A stretch of DNA of 40,620 nucleotides from Balamuthia mandrillaris. Taxonomy: Eukaryota > Discosea > Longamoebia > Balamuthiidae. Below, piece after piece: positions 10,664 through 20,106 of this stretch; positions within the stretch are counted from its first letter, which is position 1, and every line of letters starts with the position of its first letter. A model generated the notes under the pieces. It saw only the letters and a list, made by a program, of their open reading frames with translations. It ran no database searches and was not told where the DNA came from. The stretch is from positions 1 through 40,620 of the forward strand of contig JAVKOQ010000418.1 of assembly GCA_031835245.1 (NCBI GenBank), in the 5' to 3' direction. The position numbers were made by a program, and so were the translations under genes.

Positions 10664-10805
10664 ATAAGGCCGGTAGGGAAACAACCTAATGGACACCAAC
10701 TCAATGGGCATAGGGAAAAGACTTTTAATGAAATAAAAGAAAGAGATATATATACAAGGAGAGATAGGGATAGGTATTATAGGAGAGTGGTATAACAACA
10801 TGTTA
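10664..10805 (-). repeat. Dispersed repeat R1, copy in reverse orientation
   Basis: The reverse complement matches 18999-19141 over its full length: GTTATACCACTCTCC, ATAATACCTATCCCTATCTC, CTTGTATATAT, GTCTTTTCCCTAT, GAGTTGGTGTCCATTAGG, CCTTATCACA. I judge identity at roughly 85-90% by eye. The family is not recognised. Confidence 0.8.
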
Positions 10806-11834
10806 AATGCTTTTTGGCTACAAGATGCTTATAGACCTGTTCTGGTCAACTTTGTAAAAGCATTCTACAACATCAAGGAAAGCCATCTTCTAAATGGAGT
10901 CCTTCAGAGGTATAGCCAGTCTTTGTTTTGCTTTTTCATATATCTACTTTACTTCTTTTTTAAAAAAAAGATGTGTGAGCAGTTTCATATTACAAAGATT
11001 TATGAATGATGTTTTTTGAATCTATCTAATTCTGTATAAATTTGAGCTTTGTAAGCAAAAGATAATTTGTGATCTGAGGTTAATGTTAAAGGACCCCAAA
11101 TAAAAGATGCTTGATGTATGTTTTGAGTTTCCTTGTGTAAAAAATAATGTTGACCTCGTTTTATATACCATGATAATGGTAGCTTTACGAGGTGTTGTGG
11201 AATGAACAAATGCAAGCCAAAAGTCCTCTGAAGAACCATCTTTTGGACAAATAGCATAAATGTGATTGGATAAAATATGGAAAGGTATGCAAGTAGCACA
11301 ACCAGATGTTGTGACTTGAGATGAAAATTTGATTGAAGAGGAGGAAGCAGCTGAAGTCAAAGAAGAAGTGGATGCAGAGAATGAAGGAGTATGTTGTCGA
11401 TTTAAAGCAGTCATAGGTTGAAACAAAGTAAAAAAAGGATTATCCAAAGGGAATGAAGGGTGTTGTAAATTATAAATCAATGCTTGTAAGCGAAGTTTGG
11501 AAGAAAGCAAAAATAGTGAAAAAAGTAGATTGAGTACCTCGAATGCATTTGGGTATCAAATAGGAATATGAGTGGAATATAAAGATAGATTTGGAAATCC
11601 TTTTACCAATGAAATAGATTTGCTCTAAGGAGCATGAATGTTGGATTTCATTTGTAAAATGGGCCATGTTGGAGGGCAGGTCATTGTAAGAGTGGGATAA
11701 ATAAATTTGAAAAATAGAGGTTGGGAATGACCTTCAAGATTTACCATGAAAGAATGTCCAGGTGGCAAAAAGCAAAGTTTGATCTTGGAAAACATCTTGA
11801 GATGCACCAATCAACATAAAAAGGCCAATAAATG
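10806..11834. other. Unassigned region with a weak minus-strand ORF (11510-11022)
   Basis: The longest open stretch is on the minus strand, 162 codons. It has a Ser/Thr-rich start followed by a denser segment (CPKDGSSEDFWLAFVHS and onward). Neighbouring minus-strand frames between 11470 and 11810 also look weakly coding. I do not recognise a family; a decayed mobile-element gene is possible. Low confidence that anything here is expressed. Confidence 0.25.
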
Positions 11835-11846
11835 CTTGTTTTTGTT

Positions 11847-12634
11847 ACATTGAAAAGAAAGCCAAGAGGATGAGGACCTTAACTCGAGTAGCCAAGGGAG
11901 AGTATGCAGTGGAGAAAGAGGAACAAGAGCATGGCTTTGGCCTAACTTCTTGACAAATGGAAGATGTTTGGTTGGACAACAACGGAGCTTAGTGATTACC
12001 AACCCAAGGAAGGAACGATTGATGAATGCTATTCGCCGTGGTGGACTGCCCATTGGAAAAAAGTGGGGAGCCATTCAGCAGTCTGAAGAGGACAGTATGT
12101 GCCCTGCATGCAACGCTGAGGAAGAAACAGCAGAACACTTCCTATTAAGATGTCCAAATCTTTGGGAAGATCGTTTTAGAATCTGGAATGTGGACAATGG
12201 AGATGAAGAACAAGTCAGAAAGCTAATTATAGAAGACTGTACAACAAAGCTCCTGTCAAGTGGAAAGAAATGCAACAGAGCTCAAGAGATGGAGCATTGT
12301 AAGCAGAGTTGTAAACGAGTCTGGAGATTATGGGCAGCAAGAGCAAGTTGGAAGTATGGAAGTTCTTCTGCATTTTATCAATCTTTGGAAGTAATGTAAA
12401 AGCAAGGAAATGATAAGAGAGGAAAAAGGGAAGAATAGGATAGCAAGATGATACAAAGTTAGTCTGAAAGCTCATTCAACACCTTTCACTTGTGAACTAA
12501 CATAACAATTGGGAAGGCATCGAGGATGAGGGAGTAAGAGAAGTAAGAGTACACTATGTATGTACAATGCTTACTTTTTATATAGTGTGGTGTTGCTCTT
12601 AGAGCAAATAAACTTCTTATTACTACTACTACTA
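11847..12634 (+). mobile_element. 5'-truncated LINE copy, opposite orientation, 12-bp target-site duplication
   Basis: 788 bp from the same LINE family on the plus strand. It carries the C-terminal part of the RT ORF up to stop TAA at 12397-12399, with zinc knuckle CPACNAEEETAEHFLLRC and ending SSAFYQSLEVM. The 3' UTR follows, with AATAAA near 12606 and a final TTATTACTACTACTACTA tail. Flanking repeats CTTGTTTTTGTT lie at 11835-11846 and 12635-12646. This copy shows the expected intact C-terminus of the RT protein, which the long copy lacks. Confidence 0.93.
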
Positions 12635-12646
12635 CTTGTTTTTGTT

Positions 12647-13053
12647 TTCTTTGTAACAGTTGTCAGACTTGAAGGTAGAGGGTTTGGGATGAGCTCGAAT
12701 GGGTTGTTGTAATGTTTGCATGAAACACAGTACAAACAAAAAGGAGAATCTCCTTTTGGAAATTTGAAAGGGTAAAAAATATTTTTTTAAATAATTTTCC
12801 AAAATCAAAAATAATTTTTTTCTGAAATTTATTATTTTATGAAAATTAAAAATAATTTTTTGTATTAAAAATAATGTTTTTTTATTATTTAACAAAATTT
12901 TTTTTTTTTACTTTGGTCAAAAAAAATTAACTATCACTGTGTGGATACATCTTTATATAAAAGATGTAATTTCTTATTTGAGAATAAAAGTATAATTTTT
13001 TCTAATTAAAAAATACCAAATAATTACACTTTGTGATATGTCAACATCATATA
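12647..13053. other. AT-rich spacer
   Basis: Very AT-rich with repeated AAAATAATTTTTT words, similar in texture to 10480-10620 and 21000-21120. No gene or motif recognised. Confidence 0.5.
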
Positions 13054-13364
13054 GTAGTAGTAATAAAAAGTTTATTTGCTCTGAGAGCAAACGCAAATCT
13101 ATCACGGCAAAGTAGTAGCTATACGGCCATAATTGTGCTCTTTACTTTTCTTCCTCATCCTCAATGCCTTCCCCGAATTGTTTATCAATTCACAAGTGAA
13201 AGGTGTTGAATGAGAGTTCAGACCAACTTTGTATCATCTAGCTATCGCACTAACTTCCTTTCCTTTTTCCTCTAACACTTTAAGCACATTGGCTTCCAAG
13301 ACCGGTAAATGTGGAGAAGAACACCCATGCTTCAACATGGCGCTGCCATAATCTCAAACTCAGT

Positions 13365-16300
13365 TTACAACACTTTACATTGTTCCATCTCTTGAGCTCT
13401 GTTAGATTTCTTTCCACTTGACAGGAGCTTTGTTGTACAGTCTTCAATAATCAGCTTTCTGACTTGTTCTTCACTTCCATTGTCCACACTCCAGATTCTA
13501 AAGCGATCTTCCCAAAGGTTAGGACACCTTAACAGGAAGTGTTCTGCTGTTTCTTCCTCAGCATCACATGCAGGGCACTTGCTATCCACCTCAGACTGCT
13601 GAATGGATCCCCACTTTTTTCCAATAGGCAGTCCACCACAGCGAATAGCATTCATCAAACGTTCTTTCCTTGGGTTGGTAATCACTAAGCACCGTTGTTG
13701 TCCAACCAAACATCTTCCATTTGTCAAGAAGTTATGCCATAGCCATGCTCTTGTTCCTCTTTCTCCTTCAGCTGCATACTCCATCTTGGCTACTCGAGTT
13801 AAGGCCCTCATCCTCTTGGCTTTCTTTTCAACAACTGTCGTTCCGGCACCTCCCTCACCTTCATTCTTCTCCCCTTCCTCTTCACTTGCTTGGCTTACCT
13901 CTTCAAGTAGCTCAAAGTGGCCATCTTGCCTCTCAGCATGATGAATTACTGCTTGTCTTTCCAACTCACAGTAGGCCTTGATGGTCAACCAGCCCAATTC
14001 TGCTCTACAAACCCCCGCCACAGTCCTTCGATGAACTTGCAATACACTTCTTGCTGTCTCATTCCACACAGCTTCGATCTTCTTCCACCATGATTTGGAA
14101 AGCTCTGTCATGCATAGTCCATATGACAAGGTAGACTTGACAATAGCCTCTGCAACAATCTGGGCAGTGCGTGTACCAAGGCCTTGAGCAATGGCTCCCC
14201 GCTGCCTAAGGCTGTAGAGGGCTTGCTTGGCCTTGGTGATCCTCTCCTTGGCATGAGTTGTCCATTCCCCACTTTCTTCAAACCACAGTCCCAGGTACTT
14301 GGCCTCCTTCACCCGTTTCCCAGCCTCCCCCTTCAGTCTCCACTCTTGAAAATGAGCCTTCTTTCCTTGTACTAGCACCACTGATTTCTTTGCATTGAAC
14401 TGAAGTCCCAGAGCATTCACTGCCTCCACTGCTACATTCAATCTTCTCTGAAGCTCAAATGGGTCGCTGGCCACCACTGCCAAGTCATCTGCAAACAACA
14501 AGCAAACATTCCATGCTTTATCTCCTCTTTCCTTCTCCTCTGCAGCTTGTAGCTTTCTTGCCACCACATCAATGTATACATTGAACAAGAATGGAGACAA
14601 AACTCCTCCTTGCTTAACTCCTCTTTCCACCAGAAATTCCTCTGAAAGCTGCCCATTCATGCGAATAACACTCGTCATACCATGGTACCACTCTGTAATG
14701 ATACCCACTGCTGCCTCTTCTGCTCCTCTTTTGCGTAATGTCCTTGCCAGTATGTCATGGTCAAGCATGTCATATGCCTTGCTGATATCCAACAGAGCAA
14801 TATAGGTACGTTCTTTGCTTCTCTTCATCAGGCATTTCTTCACCCGCCACACCTGATCCATGACTCCCCTTCCTTTTCTAAATCCACCCTGGCAATTACT
14901 TATCCACCCTTGCTCTCTTGCTTGTATGTTCAATTGTACCAAGATAGCTCCTTCAAACACCTTGGCTGCATTGCATAGGAGAGTAATACCTCTATAGTTT
15001 GCTGGATTCTGGGGATCTCCTGCCTTATGCAAGGGAATAACCACCCCCTGTTTCCACTCCTTGGGGAATATGCCTTGGTTCTCAATGACCTTGATCAGCG
15101 TCCAAGTTGCATCTTGCACATGTTTGCCTCCATACTTCATCATTTCCCCATCAATATTGTCCACCCCAGCTGCTTTGCCCACCCTCAATCTTTTCCTCCA
15201 TGCAAGATTAAAACTCTCCTTCTTAAGCCAGTTACTACCAGACCAAGGCAGTCCTTCTGGACCTGCTTCCTCTCGATGCAAGCTCCCAATGGAAGAATCC
15301 TTCCTTCCCAGCTTTGCCCAATGTTCCTTGAAGGCTGCCGTGCTACCGTGGTGCTCCCTAACTGCTTTGGGCGCTGCTCTACGCTTTGCCACTATCCTCC
15401 ACATGTTGCCGATCCATTTCTGCATTTCCTTGATGTTCTCTTGTCTTTTCCACTTCATCCAGTCCCATTTGTTGGCTCTCCACAACTTCACAAACCTTTT
15501 CCTGAGTTCCACAAATTCCTCTCTGGCCTTTCCATCATTCTTTCCTTCTCTTAGCCACTGAGCATGGGCTATCGCTACCTGCTTGTTCAAGGATGTTAAC
15601 TCTGCTGTCCACCATGGCTTCCTTGCCCTGCTCGTTGTTGCTCCTATCAGTCTCCTTTCTCTACCAAACCATCTCATTGCACAATCCCACAATCCTTTTT
15701 TCCACTTGCTCCAAAGATCTTCAACAGTAGCTGTTCCCTCCCGGGTTTTCTTGACCATGGCCTTCCATTCCTCTCCTTTGAAGAAACGCTTGCACCCGCG
15801 TTTGTACTCCCTCCACCTCCTCTTGCGATCTTCCTCCGAGTAGGACTTCCACTTCCATCGTTCCATCCAAACCCCGCCACAATTATCTGCTGGGTCCTTC
15901 AACTCGACTACCAGTGGTCGATGATCGGTCCAAGCTTGCCATCTGTCACCAACTACCTTGCCCGTCCATCTCCATGCTACCACATAGTCCACAATGCTCT
16001 TTCGTTTTCCCGCTCTCCATGTAAATACTGGCGCTTCCTCTTCGAGCTGAGGCAACGAGAGGGCCAGCCTTTTGAAAGCCTCCACCAACACCTTTCCTCT
16101 CGTGTTGTAAGTAGATTCACCTCTACCATTCCATCCCTTTCCAACCCTGGCGTTCCAATCACCTCCAATAATCAGGGGTCTTCCTTCCTTGACCACGTCC
16201 AGGATTCTTTTCTCAATCGCAGCCAAGGGGACCTTAAAGTTGTCCACGGTACCTCCTGGAGGGAGATACACTATACCGATTATAAAGATGCAACCCTGTC

Positions 16301-16583
16301 CCGCCAGTTCCACCCAAGTGGAGTTGGGTGTTCGCCACTCTTTCCTTTCTCCGATGTTCCCCTTGAAGCCCTCTCGAACAAAGAAACCTGCGCCACCCCT
16401 TCCATAGCCACTCCTCCCTGGAGCAGCCCCTCCACCCATCCACCGATACCCCTCCAATCGAGGGGCAACCATCCTCCTATGTTCGCACACTCCAATAATG
16501 TCAAATTGCTTACTGTCAGCCCAACAGCTGACCAATTCCTCTTGTCCCCCGCCCCTAGAGTTGACAAACGCTACTGAAGTCAT
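13365..16583 (-). CDS. LINE ORF3: APE-like endonuclease and reverse transcriptase
   Basis: 1072 codons. The endonuclease fills about residues 1-235: FVNSRGG, IIGVCEHRR with the metal-binding Glu, IGGDWNARVG, SIVDYVV and TDHRPLVVEL (TDH instead of SDH). The reverse transcriptase lies near residues 500-780: GVVIPLHKAGDPQNPANYRGI, QGGFRKGRG, LLDISKAYDMLDHD, GVKQGGVLSPFLFNVYID, LLFADDLAVVA (FADD active site), NAKKSVVLV and AKYLGLWF. Near the C-terminus a zinc knuckle CPACDAEEETAEHFLLRC (C-x2-C-x8-H-x4-C). Truncated copies at 8.8-9.4 and 11.8-12.6 kb run on for about 35 residues to QSLEVM; here a short deletion shifts the frame after MEQCK and it stops at once. The ATG shares three bases with the ORF2 stop. 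Confidence 0.95.
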   Translation of the reverse strand: MTSVAFVNSRGGGQEELVSCWADSKQFDIIGVCEHRRMVAPRLEGYRWMGGGAAPGRSGYGRGGAGFFVREGFKGNIGERKEWRTPNSTWVELAGQGCIFIIGIVYLPPGGTVDNFKVPLAAIEKRILDVVKEGRPLIIGGDWNARVGKGWNGRGESTYNTRGKVLVEAFKRLALSLPQLEEEAPVFTWRAGKRKSIVDYVVAWRWTGKVVGDRWQAWTDHRPLVVELKDPADNCGGVWMERWKWKSYSEEDRKRRWREYKRGCKRFFKGEEWKAMVKKTREGTATVEDLWSKWKKGLWDCAMRWFGRERRLIGATTSRARKPWWTAELTSLNKQVAIAHAQWLREGKNDGKAREEFVELRKRFVKLWRANKWDWMKWKRQENIKEMQKWIGNMWRIVAKRRAAPKAVREHHGSTAAFKEHWAKLGRKDSSIGSLHREEAGPEGLPWSGSNWLKKESFNLAWRKRLRVGKAAGVDNIDGEMMKYGGKHVQDATWTLIKVIENQGIFPKEWKQGVVIPLHKAGDPQNPANYRGITLLCNAAKVFEGAILVQLNIQAREQGWISNCQGGFRKGRGVMDQVWRVKKCLMKRSKERTYIALLDISKAYDMLDHDILARTLRKRGAEEAAVGIITEWYHGMTSVIRMNGQLSEEFLVERGVKQGGVLSPFLFNVYIDVVARKLQAAEEKERGDKAWNVCLLFADDLAVVASDPFELQRRLNVAVEAVNALGLQFNAKKSVVLVQGKKAHFQEWRLKGEAGKRVKEAKYLGLWFEESGEWTTHAKERITKAKQALYSLRQRGAIAQGLGTRTAQIVAEAIVKSTLSYGLCMTELSKSWWKKIEAVWNETARSVLQVHRRTVAGVCRAELGWLTIKAYCELERQAVIHHAERQDGHFELLEEVSQASEEEGEKNEGEGGAGTTVVEKKAKRMRALTRVAKMEYAAEGERGTRAWLWHNFLTNGRCLVGQQRCLVITNPRKERLMNAIRCGGLPIGKKWGSIQQSEVDSKCPACDAEEETAEHFLLRCPNLWEDRFRIWSVDNGSEEQVRKLIIEDCTTKLLSSGKKSNRAQEMEQCKVL

Positions 16584-17242
16584 TGGGTCTCCTCTCCTTC
16601 CTCCTCCACAATGTCAGACCAGTTGGCAGCACCATGATACTCCTCCTCAGCCAGCGCGATGCTTGAGAGTTCCAAAGAGCTGTCCAAGGCCACTGTTCCA
16701 ACATTCTCCTCCTTTTCCTTCTTCTTCTCCATCTTTCTTTGCTCTTTAGGCTTCCACAGCGGTTTACCTTCATTCTTGGCTTCTTCAATTCGGGCTTTGC
16801 CCACCCACCAGCGGGTAAAAGCATACAGCCTGGCTCTTTCCGCAATAATGTCTTCGGCAGCCTGGGCCGTCTCCAAAGTAACTCCCCAATGCTGCGTGCC
16901 ATTCTTCTCTCCTACTTTCCACACTCCGACGGGCTTGAGCCCCAGCTCGAAGATCCTCTCACTTACCTTTTCCTTCTTAAGGTCCTTACCGCTCACCACA
17001 ATCGATCTGCCCTCCACCGCCCCTACCTTGGAGTAGGGACTGGCAAAGCCATACTTTGGTTTTACTGTAGACCAATAGTTCGGGTCGGTTACTGTATCTT
17101 TGGTCCACGGCCTCCTGTATATGTTGGAGTTATCCTGCCAACATATCCCTTGTTCCTTTGCCATTTCTTCCTTCCAGTATTCCAAGCTTGGCGCGCTGAC
17201 CGTAGTTGCCGTTGGAGGGAAATTCCTTTCCGCAGTAATCAT
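16580..17242 (-). CDS. LINE ORF2: probable RRM-like RNA-binding protein
   Basis: 220 codons starting MITAERNFPPTATT. Residues about 80-150 have an RRM-like order of strands and helices: RSIVVSGKDL, KEKVSERIFELG, PVGVWKVGE, HWGVTLETAQAAEDIIAE. The C-terminus is Lys/Glu-rich (about EQRKMEKKKEKEE) and then acidic. The RRM call rests on pattern only; RRM-containing ORF1p-type proteins are common in LINEs and coat the element RNA. The start ATG overlaps the ORF1 TGA as ATGA (17242-17239) and the stop TGA overlaps the ORF3 ATG as ATGA (16583-16580). Confidence 0.8.
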   Translation of the reverse strand: MITAERNFPPTATTVSAPSLEYWKEEMAKEQGICWQDNSNIYRRPWTKDTVTDPNYWSTVKPKYGFASPYSKVGAVEGRSIVVSGKDLKKEKVSERIFELGLKPVGVWKVGEKNGTQHWGVTLETAQAAEDIIAERARLYAFTRWWVGKARIEEAKNEGKPLWKPKEQRKMEKKKEKEENVGTVALDSSLELSSIALAEEEYHGAANWSDIVEEEGEETQ

Positions 17243-17934
17243 ATCACACCGCGGAGCTGATCCGACCACCTCCGCGTAAGACCGTTGGGAACCCAGAGTA
17301 AGGCCGCCTTTGGTACTATTTGCACTTCCTTTTCCACCATAAGATTATTGATCTCCTTGTCGAGGGATTCAATCAGGTCCCTGAATCGTACAATCACTGC
17401 GAGTGAGAGTACGCCTGCCTCGGAGAGCTTACCACACTCGTGAGAAACACGGCTAATACAATCAAACAGCAGCGCCACTTGACTATTGGTTCGCTCCTTA
17501 ACGCCGTCTGCACTGACTGAGTCCGAATCAATCTTCCCCTTGGGCACAACACTTGTCCCTTCCTCTCGGCGGGGCGAATCCGCTACCGAGTTACACTGAT
17601 CCTCTGCCCCTCTGTCGTCCTCCTCCTTTTGGTTCACCCTGGGAGAAGGAATCTTGACTGTGGTAGTGTTCAGGTGCCCATACTTTTCCCCCGCCAACTT
17701 GAACGCTTCCTCCAGAAACTGATTTAGCTTGTCCCCTTTGACAAAACACTCGGGGATCTTTGCCTCTTTTTGCACAGCTTGCAAAGCGGGCTTCCACGAA
17801 CGATTACCGTTTAGGGTCCCCAGTCTAAGACGTTCCTTCATGGCCAGATCCCCCCATCGACGTAGGACCTGTTCCCTCTCCTGACTGTCAATCAATTCAG
17901 TGCTCTTGCGTGGCAGAGTCCTATTTTTCCGCAT
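17239..17934 (-). CDS. LINE ORF1: unknown basic/helical protein
   Basis: 231 codons, MRKNRTLPRKSTELIDSQ start. The N-terminal third is basic. The middle is charged and low in complexity (VNQKEEDDRGAEDQ, SPRREEGTS). The C-terminal third looks helical (SLAVIVRFRDLIESLDKEINNL), possibly for self-association. No zinc knuckle or known domain recognised. It precedes the RRM-like ORF2, so this LINE makes one protein more than the usual one or two. Its stop TGA overlaps the next start as ATGA. Confidence 0.8.
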   Translation of the reverse strand: MRKNRTLPRKSTELIDSQEREQVLRRWGDLAMKERLRLGTLNGNRSWKPALQAVQKEAKIPECFVKGDKLNQFLEEAFKLAGEKYGHLNTTTVKIPSPRVNQKEEDDRGAEDQCNSVADSPRREEGTSVVPKGKIDSDSVSADGVKERTNSQVALLFDCISRVSHECGKLSEAGVLSLAVIVRFRDLIESLDKEINNLMVEKEVQIVPKAALLWVPNGLTRRWSDQLRGVI

Positions 17935-17990
17935 TTTTCCCTTGGTATAATTTAATAGATAAAAGTTGATAGAATGTCTAGGAAGCTTGT

Positions 17991-18540
17991 TGGTAAATCA
18001 TCTGAAATAAAAATTTTAAACTAGAGAAAAAACAGAATTAAAGGCAATTAGTGAACCAACTATTTAGAGAGTTGAGAAGGAAAATCGTGTTTTGGTTTGC
18101 CTTGATGTATTTTGGCTTTCATAATATGGTTTTTAGGAAGTCTTTGGTTTTTTTTTTCTTGGTGTTTTCTTTTCTTTGTTACCATTACTACTATGATAAT
18201 TGGTAAAGCAGGTAGTACTATTAGGATGCAGTAAATTGTCTGGTGTAGAATGTTCTGATGACAAGGATTTCTGAATACAACGAAGGAATAAACCACTGAA
18301 ATGAAAAAAGGAAAAGTTAACAAAATAATAATAACATTAAATAAATCAACACATTTCAAAGAAGGTTTCCACCTCATGTGCTTTATAAAAATAAGTATTA
18401 CTTAATAAGGCTTGTTTCACAAAGATCACCATTGTTTGCTTTGTCTTGAACTTTTTCTAAGAAATCTGAAGGAACTTCTTTGTGTGTATAGTAAAGTTTT
18501 ATTTCTTCATACATGGCTTTTTGACCAATATGCAACACCA
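17991..18540. other. Unassigned AT-rich region with a small minus-strand ORF (18377-18060)
   Basis: The ORF has 105 codons, two hydrophobic stretches (FNVIIILLTFPFFISVVYSF and ILIVLPALPIIIVVMV) and a Lys-rich tail. It could be a small membrane protein, but part of the first hydrophobic stretch coincides with a pyrimidine tract ending in CATTTCAG, as at an intron end. I do not call it a gene. Confidence 0.3.
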
Positions 18541-18895
18541 ATCTCAAATAAACTTCTTATGACTATATACTAGTAACATATATTATCTATACATAAAAAG
18601 TAAGCCTTGTACATACATAGTGTACTCTTACTTCTCTTACTCCCTCATCCTCAATGCCTTCCCAATTGTTATTCAAATTCACAAGTGAAAGGTGTTGAAT
18701 GAGATTTCAGACTAACTTTGTATCATCTAGCTATCCTTTTCTTTCCCTTTCCTTTCTTCTCTTTTCCTTGCTATTACATTACTTCCAAAGATTGATAAAA
18801 TGCAGAAGAACTTCCATGCTTCCAACTTGCTCTTGCTGCCCATAATCTCCAGACTCGTTTACAACTTTGCTTACATTGTTCCATCTCTTGCACTA
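18541..18895 (-). mobile_element. LINE 3' fragment, rearranged tail
   Basis: From about 18588 it matches the LINE 3' UTR and the end of ORF3 (the C-terminal KQSCKRVWRLWAARASWK segment on the minus strand) and breaks off near 18895. The tail side differs from the other copies: after GCAACACCAATCT it switches to CAAATAAACTTCTTATGAC, which is LINE tail in the opposite direction. It may be two overlapping insertions. No clear target-site duplication. Confidence 0.8.
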
Positions 18896-18998
18896 CTAGT
18901 AGGAGTAATTTAGGCTCAATGAGTGAAAAAGATAGAAAGGGCAAGAGAGTTCCTACATTGTTGGTTGAATCCAACCTCGGAATAAAAGAGCCAGTGAT

Positions 18999-19141
18999 GA
19001 GATGTTATACCACTCTCCCATAATACCTATCCCTATCTCTCCTTGTATATATTTCTCTTCTTATCATTCTATTTAAGGTCTTTTCCCTATATCCATCGAG
19101 TTGGTGTCCATTAGGTTGTTCCCTACCAGCCTTATCACAGA
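18999..19141 (+). repeat. Dispersed repeat R1
   Basis: Matches the reverse complement of 10664-10805 end to end; a weaker partial relative lies at about 8428-8490. Possibly a SINE or the end of another element. The stretch just upstream (18905-18975) contains GGCTCAATGAG and GGTTGAATCC, which loosely recall tRNA A and B boxes, but the other copies do not share that part. Confidence 0.7.
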
Positions 19142-19584
19142 GACAAGAAATGTATCCAAGAGAATAGAGGAAGGACAACAAGAGTGAATCTCTGATGAAA
19201 GGTGGTATGTAATAAATGAAAGCAAAAGCCATTTTTTCATCTTCATACTTTTTCAACTTCATATTGAGGAATAGCAAAATGACAGCCCCTCTGATATCCT
19301 TTACTTTGGTTCAATATGTCCTATCTGTTACACTAAGAAAACAAAAAGGAAGTAGCAAATGCCTGCAAGTTCAAGACAAGCAAAGCATTCACACAAGTGA
19401 AGGCTTTGTCAACAACAGCACTGTTGTTGGCCATGCTGCAATTATCTCAAGAGTTGCACAAAGTAACAAACTATGACAATGCAAGGCATGCAGGGAAAGA
19501 GATGATAGCTTCTAGACTCAGGACCCAAAAAGGATCCAACATGACTTGCATGTGTTTGTAATCAAATACCACAACCTTCTGGTA
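19142..19584. other. Unassigned sequence
   Basis: No gene recognised. The plus-strand ORF at 19216-19476 has no family features. Confidence 0.4.
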
Positions 19585-19596
19585 TACTATTCCTTT

Positions 19597-19637
19597 CCAT
19601 ATTACTACTAAAAAAAAAATAAACTTCTTATTACTAC
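19597..19637 (+). mobile_element. Very short LINE tail insertion with 12-bp target-site duplication
   Basis: About 41 bp ending in ATAAACTTCTTATTACTAC, the LINE 3' terminus, preceded by a TTACTACTA and poly(A) patch. Direct repeats TACTATTCCTTT flank it at 19585-19596 and 19638-19649. This is an extreme 5' truncation, with only about 20 nt of element left. Confidence 0.8.
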
Positions 19638-19649
19638 TACTATTCCTTT

Positions 19650-20106
19650 AAAGATTACAACTTTATGCATGAAGTGACCATTCACTTGTACTTGTTTTCA
19701 CAAAGTACCCCCTTGTTTTTAAAAAGGTCAAGCATTCACACCTTTACAGGGAAAGGTGAGAGTTGTTCAACCAGCCCTCAATAAACATAATGTATTCATC
19801 ATGTCCAATGTAACAGCAAGAGAGAAAGAGAAAAAGAGAGAGAAAGAGTTGATGGTCAGCTCTTTAAAAGATGTGAAGTGGGCCAAGTAGCAATCACACT
19901 TAGTTTCCTTATTGCCATTAGTCATAAAGTGCTTCAACATGCCAAACCTCCATGCTATGACTTGCAATAAACAGTTTATCACTGTGTGACAGAAACACAC
20001 CACATAAGCTTTGAGTACATGGCCAAGGTAATAGTTGATAATAAAGAGAGCTCTTGACTGGTTGCTTTTACAAAAACTACAAAACAACCAGACTACTATA
20101 GACTTT
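19650..20106. other. Unassigned sequence
   Basis: No gene recognised. The minus-strand ORF 20087-19767 (106 codons) has no domain I know and lies in repeat-rich DNA. Confidence 0.4.

Larger units (their letters stand above)
13054..17990 (-). mobile_element. Near full-length three-ORF LINE (APE-type endonuclease, RT)
   Basis: About 4.9 kb on the minus strand. Order 5' to 3': ORF1 (17934-17239), ORF2 (17242-16580), ORF3 with endonuclease and reverse transcriptase (16583-13365), a 3' UTR of about 310 bp, and a short tail that on the plus strand reads GTAGTAGTAATAAAAAG. The 5' boundary is not fixed; I see no clear target-site duplication for this copy. All three ORFs are open and each junction is an ATGA overlap. 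The first about 320 bp at the 3' end differ from the truncated copies far more than the rest does. Clade not assigned: an APE-type LINE with a C-terminal CCHC knuckle fits the Jockey/I/Tad/R1/L1 side of the tree. Confidence 0.93.

Noticed and set aside
11022-11510. Possible gene with a CPKDGSSEDFWLAFV segment
   Set aside because: No family recognised, no convincing splice structure, and it lies inside the repeat island; kept only as an unassigned region.
13603-16577. Many plus-strand ORFs opposite the LINE
   Set aside because: Shadows of the minus-strand LINE ORFs; none has a domain of its own.
18060-18377. Minus-strand ORF with two hydrophobic stretches and a basic tail
   Set aside because: The hydrophobic part overlaps a pyrimidine tract ending in CAG, which fits an intron or spacer as well as a protein; no homology recognised.
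18905-18975. tRNA-like A box (GGCTCAATGAG) and B box (GGTTGAATCC)
   Set aside because: Both boxes deviate from consensus, no cloverleaf could be folded by eye, and the related repeat at 10664-10805 lacks this part. Not called as tRNA or SINE head.
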